Part shown: positions 58,605 through 64,000 of the stretch, piece after piece
Position numbering within the stretch: position 1 is the first letter of the stretch
Layout: every line of letters begins with the position of its first letter
DNA from: Actinoplanes teichomyceticus ATCC 31121
Lineage (GTDB): Bacteria > Actinomycetota > Actinomycetes > Mycobacteriales > Micromonosporaceae
Reading direction: 5' to 3'
Assembly (NCBI RefSeq): GCF_003711105.1
Contig: NZ_CP023865.1
Span: forward strand, 3,559,001 to 3,623,000
DNA: 64,000 nucleotides
Made by a program: the position numbers and the translations under genes
The notes under the pieces: model-generated
Seen by the model: only the letters and a program-made list of their open reading frames with translations
Told to the model about the DNA's origin: nothing
Database searches by the model: none

Positions 58605-59762
58605 ATGCATGACCTGGTGAGCCGCGCCCGCGATCTCGCGCCGTCGCTGCGGGCGCGGGCGGCCGACCTGGACCGGGCCCGCCGGCTGCCCGCCGATCTG
58701 GTCGATGAGCTGAAGGCGGCCGGCTTCTTCCGGATGTTCGTGCCGCGTTCGCACGGTGGCCTGCAGGTCGATCTGCGTACCGGGATGGCGGTCCTGGAGG
58801 CGCTGGCCACCGCCGACCCGGCGGTCGGCTGGACCGTGATGATCGGCTCCGAGACGCCGCAGCTGTTCGCCTTCCTGGCCCGCGAGACCTTCGACAAGAT
58901 GTACGCCCCCGGCCCCGATGTGATCGTCGCCGGCGGATTCAACGCGCAGGGCAGGGCGGTTCCGGCGGGCGACGGATACCTCGTCGACGGCCGGTGGTCC
59001 TTCGGCAGTGGCAGCACCCACGCCGACTGGATCTTCGGCAACTGTGTGGTCACCCCGGCCGGGACCGCGACGGACGCCGCGTCCCCGGACGGCCCGCCAC
59101 CGATGCGCTCGGTGCTGGTCCCCGCGTCGGAGGCCCGGATCGTGGACACCTGGCACGTGCTGGGTCTGCGCGGCACCGGCTCGCACGACGTGGAGATCCG
59201 CGGCGTGCAGGTGCCGGACGAGCATACCTTCGACCTGTTCGCCGGCACCCCGTCGGTCCCCGGACCCGGCTTCGTCGCCCCGCTCATGCATTTCGTGCTG
59301 CACCTCGGGGCGGTCGCGGTCGGCATCGCGCAGGGCGCGCTGGACGCGACGGTCACCCTGGCCGCCGGGGGCAAGCAGCGGCTGTACGCCCGAGCACGCC
59401 TGGCCGACAGCCAGCTGTTCCAGGTGAACCTGGGCCGGGCCGATCTCACGCTGCGCGCCGCCCGCGCCCTGCTGGAGTCCACCGCCGACGAGGTGTGGCA
59501 GCTGTGCGCCACGAACCCGCCCGGCCTGGCCGCGGTCGGTCCGCGCGTGTCCGGGGTCCTCACCTGGGTCACCGACGCGGCCCTGTCGGTGGTGGACTCG
59601 TGCTACCGCGCCGGTGGCGGCCAGGCGGCCCGCGACGACTCCCCGATCCAGCGCCGCTTCCGCGACATGCACACCTTCAGCCAGCACGCCGCCGCGGCCG
59701 AGGGCTGGCTCGGCGGTCACGGCAGCGCCCTGCTCGGCGAGGTGGGCGGCCTGGCCTACTGA
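58605..59762 (+). CDS. Acyl-CoA-dehydrogenase-fold flavoprotein (HpaB/DszC-like monooxygenase group)
   Basis: 385 residues from ATG 58605 (AGGAGAAG upstream). ADLDRARRLPADLVDELKAA and GFFRMFVPRSHGG are the opening helices of the family. GDGYLVDGRWSFGSGSTHAD is the middle beta-domain FMN/FAD-contact region, VLGLRGTGSHDVEIRGV follows, and FRDMHTFSQHAAAAEGWLG near the end matches the class D flavin monooxygenase subgroup rather than true acyl-CoA dehydrogenases (no catalytic Glu in the usual loop). Oxidation with reduced flavin supplied by a separate reductase is likely; the substrate is unknown. Confidence 0.85.
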   Translation: MHDLVSRARDLAPSLRARAADLDRARRLPADLVDELKAAGFFRMFVPRSHGGLQVDLRTGMAVLEALATADPAVGWTVMIGSETPQLFAFLARETFDKMYAPGPDVIVAGGFNAQGRAVPAGDGYLVDGRWSFGSGSTHADWIFGNCVVTPAGTATDAASPDGPPPMRSVLVPASEARIVDTWHVLGLRGTGSHDVEIRGVQVPDEHTFDLFAGTPSVPGPGFVAPLMHFVLHLGAVAVGIAQGALDATVTLAAGGKQRLYARARLADSQLFQVNLGRADLTLRAARALLESTADEVWQLCATNPPGLAAVGPRVSGVLTWVTDAALSVVDSCYRAGGGQAARDDSPIQRRFRDMHTFSQHAAAAEGWLGGHGSALLGEVGGLAY

Positions 59763-59960
59763 TCCGGGCGGCGCCGCCCGGGCGGTCCGTGCCGGCCCCC
59801 GCCCGGGCGAGACGGATCGCCCGGCTCCGCCCGGCCGAAAGGGATCGCCCGGCCGGGCGGGGCCGGGACCTCTGCCCCTGGTGGCCCCGGTCGGGAGCCC
59901 CGAATGATCTCCCTGGGCCCATCGGGTCCGGACGGCGTCACGGTGCCAGGAAGGGCGAAC

Positions 59961-61409
59961 ATGGTTGACGGCAACCCGGAGATCATCCAGGGCGGGATGG
60001 GTGTCGGTGTCTCCAGCTGGGGGCTGGCCCGGGCGGTGAGCCGCACCGGGCAACTCGGAGTGGTCTCCGGGGTGGCCCTGGACGTGCTGCTCGCGCGGCG
60101 GCTGCAGCTGGGCGACCCGGACGGGCACATGCGGCGCGCGCTGGCCCACTTCCCGGTCCCGGCGGTGGCCCGGGCGGTGCTGGAGCGCTACTACGTCGAG
60201 GGCGGGCTGCCCGCGGGCCGCCCGTTCCGGCCGGTGCCGCGGCTCGGGGTGCTGCCGCGCCGGATCGGCCAGCAGCTGACCGTGGTCGCCAACTTCGTCG
60301 AGGTGTTTCTGGCCAAGGACGGCCACGACGGTCCGGTCGGGATCAACTACCTGGAGAAGATCCAGATGGCGACCGCGCCGGCGGTCTACGGCGCGATGCT
60401 CGCCGGGGTGGACTACGTGCTGATGGGCGCCGGGCTGCCCACCGAGATCCCCGGCCTGCTCGACGCGCTGGCGCTGCACCGCCCGGCCCGGCTGTCGGTC
60501 AGCGTGCACGGCGCCCTGCCCGGCGAGGGCCACCACCTCGCCCTGGACCCCGGCGAACTGCTGGGCGAGGTGCCCGGCCCGCTGCGGCGGCCGCGGTTGC
60601 TGGCCATCGTCTCCTCCGCCACGCTCGCGCTCTACCTCGCCCGGGACGAGGCCACCCGCCCGGACGGCTTCGTCGTGGAGACCCGGGTAGCCGGTGGGCA
60701 CAGCGCCCGGCCGCGCGGGAAACTGGTGCTCGACTCCGGCGGCGAGCCGGTGTACGGCCCCCGCGACCGGCTCGACCTGCCCAAGATCGCCGCCCTGGGC
60801 CTGCCGTTCTGGCTGGCCGGCGGGCAGGCCGACCCGCGGCGGCTGGCCGAGGCGCGCTCGGCCGGGGCGGCCGGGATCCAGGTCGGCACGGCGTTCGCCC
60901 TGTGCCGCGAGTCCGGGATGGAGGAGGGGGTGCGGCGGCAACTGGTGCGCGAGGCCCGCAGCGGCGCGCTGGTGGTGCACAACGACGTCCGCGCGTCCCC
61001 GACCGGCTTCCCGTTCAAGGTCGCGCCGCTGCCCGGCACCACCGGGGCGGAGGACGTCTACGCCGAGCGGCCGCGGAGGTGCGACCTGAGCTACCTGCGG
61101 ACGCCGTACCGCCGCCCGGACGGCGCGGTCGGGTACCGGTGCCCGGCCGAGCCGGTCGACGAGTACGTACGCAAGGGCGGCGCCGTCGAGGACACCGTGG
61201 GCAGCCGGTGCCTGTGCAACGGTCTGGTCGCGACGATCGGCCTGGGTCAGCGCCGCGACGGCGACTACACCGAGCCGCCGCTGGTGACCCTCGGCCAGGA
61301 CGTCGCCTTCCTGGCGCACCTGACCCGCGACGGGGACGACTACCGCGCCGCCGACGTCATCGGCCACCTGCTCGGCGACGCCCGGCGAACGGCACCGGTC
61401 CCCGGGTGA
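59961..61409 (+). CDS. Nitronate monooxygenase / 2-nitropropane dioxygenase-like TIM-barrel flavoprotein
   Basis: 482 residues from ATG 59961 (GGAAGGG upstream; an in-frame ATG at 59904 is weaker). EIIQGGMGVGVSSWGLARAV opens the NMO-type FMN barrel. VETRVAGGHSARPRGKLVLD is the conserved GGH region, FWLAGGQADPRRLAEARSAG and GAAGIQVGTAFALCRESGM are the phosphate-binding strands. The ~100-residue C-terminal extension with CLCNGLVATIGLGQRRDGDY is longer than bacterial NMOs and resembles the PfaD-like long form. It may oxidise nitronates or act as a reductase. Confidence 0.85.
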   Translation: MVDGNPEIIQGGMGVGVSSWGLARAVSRTGQLGVVSGVALDVLLARRLQLGDPDGHMRRALAHFPVPAVARAVLERYYVEGGLPAGRPFRPVPRLGVLPRRIGQQLTVVANFVEVFLAKDGHDGPVGINYLEKIQMATAPAVYGAMLAGVDYVLMGAGLPTEIPGLLDALALHRPARLSVSVHGALPGEGHHLALDPGELLGEVPGPLRRPRLLAIVSSATLALYLARDEATRPDGFVVETRVAGGHSARPRGKLVLDSGGEPVYGPRDRLDLPKIAALGLPFWLAGGQADPRRLAEARSAGAAGIQVGTAFALCRESGMEEGVRRQLVREARSGALVVHNDVRASPTGFPFKVAPLPGTTGAEDVYAERPRRCDLSYLRTPYRRPDGAVGYRCPAEPVDEYVRKGGAVEDTVGSRCLCNGLVATIGLGQRRDGDYTEPPLVTLGQDVAFLAHLTRDGDDYRAADVIGHLLGDARRTAPVPG

Positions 61410-61704
61410 GGCGACCGGCCCGCCCGCCGTGGTGCGGCCGTGCCGTGCGGGCGGGCGCGGCCTCCCGAATCGCCGCCGAGACGGCGCCGGGCGCGCGCCT
61501 CGGGCTCACCCGGGCCGTCCCGCGGCACCACCGCGGCGTATGCCGACGAGGGCCGGTCGAGCTGACGTGCCGCCGCACCCGGTGGACGCCCTGCCGGCCG
61601 TCGACCCGGCGGCTGCGGAACCCGGCCGGCCCGCGGACCGCCGACCGGGATGACCGGGGCGCCCGCTTCCGGCGGATCGTCCCGGATTCGCGGGAGGAAA
61701 GCCG

Positions 61705-63186
61705 ATGTCGTGCGGCAGCATGGCACGGGTGAGACGTCGCTGGCTGTTCGCCGACCAGTTGGGCCCGCACTTCCTGGACACGCCCGAGCACCCGGTGCTG
61801 CTGGTGGAGTCCAAGGCGGTGTTCCGGCGGCGGGCCTTCCACCGGCAGAAGGCGCACCTGGTGCTGTCCGCGCTGCGGCACCGGGCGGCGGAGGGTGACG
61901 TGCGGCTGGTGCGCGCCGAGACGTACGCCGAAGCGGTGACCGAACCGCTGACCGTCTGCCATCCCACCTCCCGGGCGGCCCGCGGCCTGGTCCGGCGCCT
62001 GCCGGGCGTCGAGATGCTGCCGCCGCGTGGCTTCGTCACCGCCCCGCAGGACTTCGTCAGCTGGGCGGACGGGCGCGACCACCTGCGACTGGAGGACTTC
62101 TACCGGTACGCCCGGCGCCGCCACGACGTGCTGATGGACGGCGCCGAGCCGGCCGGCGGCCGGTGGAACCTGGACGCCGACAACCGGGAGCCGCCGCCGC
62201 GCGGCGCCGACCACCTGGACGTGCCACCGCCCCCGCCGGTCGTCGAGGACGAGATCGACGACCGGGTGCGCGCCGACCTGGACCGCTGGCAGCGCGAGGA
62301 CGGCATCGCCTTCGTCGGCAACGACGGCCCGCGCCTGTTCCCGGCGACCCGCGAGGAGGCGCTCGCCCGGCTGCGCCACTTCGTCACCGAGCGGCTGCCA
62401 TCTTTCGGCCCGCAGGAGGACGCGATGCTGTCCGGTGACCCGTGGATGGCGCACAGCCTGCTCAGCCCGGCGATCAACCTGGGCCTGCTCGACCCGCTCG
62501 AGGTGATCGAGGGCGCCGAGAGCGCGTACCGGGCCGGGTCGGCGCCGCTGGCCGGCGCCGAGGGCTTCATCCGGCAGATCCTCGGCTGGCGGGACTTCAT
62601 TTGGCACCTGTACTGGTACTTCGAGCCGGAGTACCGGGCCGTCAACGAGCTGGCCGCCCACCGGCAGCTGCCGAGGTGGTTCGCCGAGCTGGACGCCCGC
62701 GCCGTCGGGGCGCGCTGCCTGGCCGATGTGCTCGCCGGGGTCCGCGACCGGGGCTGGGTGCACCACATCCCGCGGCTGATGGTGCTCGGCAACTACGCGC
62801 TGCAGCGTGGCTGGCGGCCGGACGCGGTCTCCGACTGGTTCCACCGCAGCTTCGTCGACGGGTACGAATGGGTGATGACGGCGAACGTGGTCGGCATGAG
62901 CCAGTTCGCCGACGGCGGCCGGATGAGCAGCAAGCCGTACGCGGCGGGCGGCGCCTACATCAACCGGATGAGCGACTACTGCGGCGGCTGCCGCTACGAC
63001 CCGAAGGTGCGGCTCGGCGCGGACGCGTGCCCGTACACCGCGGGGTACTGGAGCTTCCTGGCCCGCCACGAACACGCGCTGGCCGGCAATCACCGGCTGC
63101 GCCGGCCGCTGCAGGGCCTGCACCGCCTCACCGACCTGGACGCCGTGCTCGCACAGGAGAAGGCCCGCGGCTCCCGCGCCCCCTGA
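61705..63186 (+). CDS. Fe-S cluster photolyase/cryptochrome (FeS-BCP, PhrB-like)
   Basis: 493 residues from ATG 61705 (GGGAGGAAAG upstream). RRWLFADQLGPHFLDTPEHP opens the N-terminal domain of the deoxyribodipyrimidine-photolyase-related family. The C-terminal half shows FIRQILGWRDFIWHLYWYFE and MTANVVGMSQFADGG (FAD cavity). Four cysteines are spaced 88, 3 and 13 residues apart (ARCLAD ... YCGGC ... DACPYT), the same spacing I recall for the 4Fe-4S ligands of PhrB. It probably repairs (6-4) photoproducts by light. No partner gene is adjacent. Confidence 0.92.
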   Translation: MSCGSMARVRRRWLFADQLGPHFLDTPEHPVLLVESKAVFRRRAFHRQKAHLVLSALRHRAAEGDVRLVRAETYAEAVTEPLTVCHPTSRAARGLVRRLPGVEMLPPRGFVTAPQDFVSWADGRDHLRLEDFYRYARRRHDVLMDGAEPAGGRWNLDADNREPPPRGADHLDVPPPPPVVEDEIDDRVRADLDRWQREDGIAFVGNDGPRLFPATREEALARLRHFVTERLPSFGPQEDAMLSGDPWMAHSLLSPAINLGLLDPLEVIEGAESAYRAGSAPLAGAEGFIRQILGWRDFIWHLYWYFEPEYRAVNELAAHRQLPRWFAELDARAVGARCLADVLAGVRDRGWVHHIPRLMVLGNYALQRGWRPDAVSDWFHRSFVDGYEWVMTANVVGMSQFADGGRMSSKPYAAGGAYINRMSDYCGGCRYDPKVRLGADACPYTAGYWSFLARHEHALAGNHRLRRPLQGLHRLTDLDAVLAQEKARGSRAP

Positions 63187-63350
63187 CCGTTCCCGGCGAT
63201 CGCGGCGCCACCTTCGCGGCCGGAGCGTCCGGCCGCCTGCCGTCGTTCCGGGCGACGTCCCGCTCGCATCCGCGGCGCCCGCGTCGGTGGTGCAGGCATT
63301 CGGGTGGCCGGACTTCCCGGGAGCGGTGGCGCACGCCGACCGGCGGGCGG

Positions 63351-63356
63351 TAGCTT
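63351..63356 (+). promoter_or_regulatory. Possible -10 of a leaderless transcript
   Basis: TAGCTT ends six bases before GTG 63363, the distance at which transcription would begin at or beside the start codon. No ribosome-binding site precedes the GTG, supporting a leaderless mRNA, which is frequent in actinobacteria. Confidence 0.4.
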
Positions 63357-63362
63357 GACCGT

Positions 63363-64000
63363 GTGACAGGGGACGGCGCCGAGGGGTATCCGAGCAGGGA
63401 GGATCGCATCGTCGCCGAGTTCGGCGACGGGCTCGATGTGGAGGGGATCGCCCACCGCTACGGCCTGACCGTCGCGCAGGTCTATGCCGTGATCGAGCGG
63501 GAGGTCGGCCCGGCCGGTCACACCCACCCGGGCCTGTCCGGTCATCCCGCGCCGCCGTACCCCGCCACGGGCCACCACCCGCCGCCGACGTACCCCGCGC
63601 CGGGTCATCAGCCACCGGGTTACCACGTCGCGCCCCCGTCCGGCTATCAACCGCCGCCGGTGTACCCGCCGCCCGGGCCCGGCTATCAACCGCCGCCGGT
63701 GTACCCGCCGCCGGCTCATCAGCCACCGGGGTACCCGGCGCCGGGTTATCAAGCGCCCCCGCCCACCCCGGAGCACTACGCGCCACCGGCCCCCTATGCC
63801 CCACCCGGCTACGCCGGTCCGGTGCCCGGCTACGCCGGTCCGGTGCCCGGCTACGCCGGTCCGGTGCCGGCCTTCCCGGACGTCGATGCCATCGTCGCGG
63901 AGTACGGCGAGGGGCACGACGTCGAGTCGATCGCCCGCCGGCACGGCCTCGACGTCCGGCAGGTCTACGAGGTGGTGCAGCGGGCGGTGACCGACGACCC
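63363..64000 (+). CDS. Protein with two HTH-like repeats joined by a Pro/Tyr/Gly-rich linker (3' truncated by window edge)
   Basis: An open frame from GTG 63363 runs to the window end, 212 codons without a stop. Residues ~16-45 read VAEFGDGLDVEGIAHRYGLT then VAQVYAVIEREV; residues ~178-207 read VAEYGEGHDVESIARRHGLD then VRQVYEVVQRAV. These are two copies of one helix-turn-helix-like motif. Between them lie ~130 residues made of Pro, Tyr, Gly, His, Gln and Ala, with GYQPPPVYPPP twice and PGYAGPV three times. Such a linker should be disordered and adhesive. No named family recognised; a bivalent DNA-binding or assembly factor is one possibility. Confidence 0.7.
   Translation, partial: MTGDGAEGYPSREDRIVAEFGDGLDVEGIAHRYGLTVAQVYAVIEREVGPAGHTHPGLSGHPAPPYPATGHHPPPTYPAPGHQPPGYHVAPPSGYQPPPVYPPPGPGYQPPPVYPPPAHQPPGYPAPGYQAPPPTPEHYAPPAPYAPPGYAGPVPGYAGPVPGYAGPVPAFPDVDAIVAEYGEGHDVESIARRHGLDVRQVYEVVQRAVTDD

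Noticed and set aside
57459-61367. 1302-codon minus-strand frame opposite the flavoprotein and nitronate monooxygenase genes
   Set aside because: No motif, and its composition is that of a shadow frame; the plus-strand genes have family signatures and ribosome-binding sites.
1-64000. tRNA, rRNA or riboswitch genes
   Set aside because: No cloverleaf with the conserved GTTCRA arm and no known riboswitch core was recognised on either strand by eye; a covariance-model scan was not possible.

Overview
The window is about 64 kb of very GC-rich actinobacterial DNA. Codons end mostly in G or C, GTG and occasional TTG starts are common, and genes are joined by ATGA/GTGA overlaps. Protein styles (XRE/NB-ARC regulators, NACHT STAND proteins, GAF/PAS kinases, DUF3618 and holin-like membrane proteins, streptogrisin-type proteases with ricin domains) suggest a filamentous, sporulating actinomycete, most likely Micromonosporaceae (Actinoplanes-like). 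The genus is an inference. No rRNA, tRNA or CRISPR array was seen.

Left edge (1-9 kb): the flank of a nonribosomal-peptide cluster that makes 4-hydroxyphenylglycine (Hpg). It holds the tail of an ACT-domain protein, a CmlA-like metallo-beta-lactamase-fold hydroxylase homologue that has lost two metal-binding histidines, a stand-alone chorismate mutase, an FAD/siderophore-interaction-type reductase, 4-hydroxymandelate synthase, 4-hydroxymandelate oxidase and a type II thioesterase. A secreted four-cysteine protein and a divergent XRE/NB-ARC regulator follow.

9-19.5 kb: an IS5-type element with TA target duplication has inserted at the overlapping 3' ends of two convergent genes. Next come a hydrolase/MerR pair with a textbook long-spacer MerR promoter, a Zur-box-preceded zinc ABC operon with two permeases and an ArsR-type regulator, a methyltransferase, a decayed acyl-AMP ligase, and a TetR/YciI pair with two operators that are exact reverse complements.

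19.6-28.4 kb: a 1448-residue membrane protein carrying two complete NACHT NTPase modules, next to a fragment of another large ATPase, an APC permease, an SGNH esterase and gene remnants.

28.6-48 kb: a signalling island. It contains a diguanylate-cyclase remnant translationally linked to an EAL phosphodiesterase, a GAF/ANTAR protein, a GGDEF protein, three sensor kinases (one a 1230-residue PAS-GAF-kinase-receiver-pseudophosphatase-anti-sigma hybrid), a MEDS/anti-sigma fusion, and a three-gene stress-envelope operon. Five of the genes in or next to this island are preceded by a GTnn-N15-GGGTA motif like a SigB/SigF-family promoter.

48-64 kb: ordinary catabolic and secreted functions. These are an alcohol dehydrogenase operon, a ricin-tailed serine protease under a LacI-type palindrome, an M14 carboxypeptidase, a CUT1-type sugar importer, an acyl-CoA-dehydrogenase-like flavoprotein, a nitronate-monooxygenase-like protein, an Fe-S photolyase, and, running off the end, an unusual protein with two HTH-like repeats joined by a Pro/Tyr/Gly-rich linker.

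At least seven gene remnants were recognised, so the region between 9 and 41 kb looks like a turnover zone. Coordinates were derived by reading; family names are from pattern recognition and were not checked against databases.
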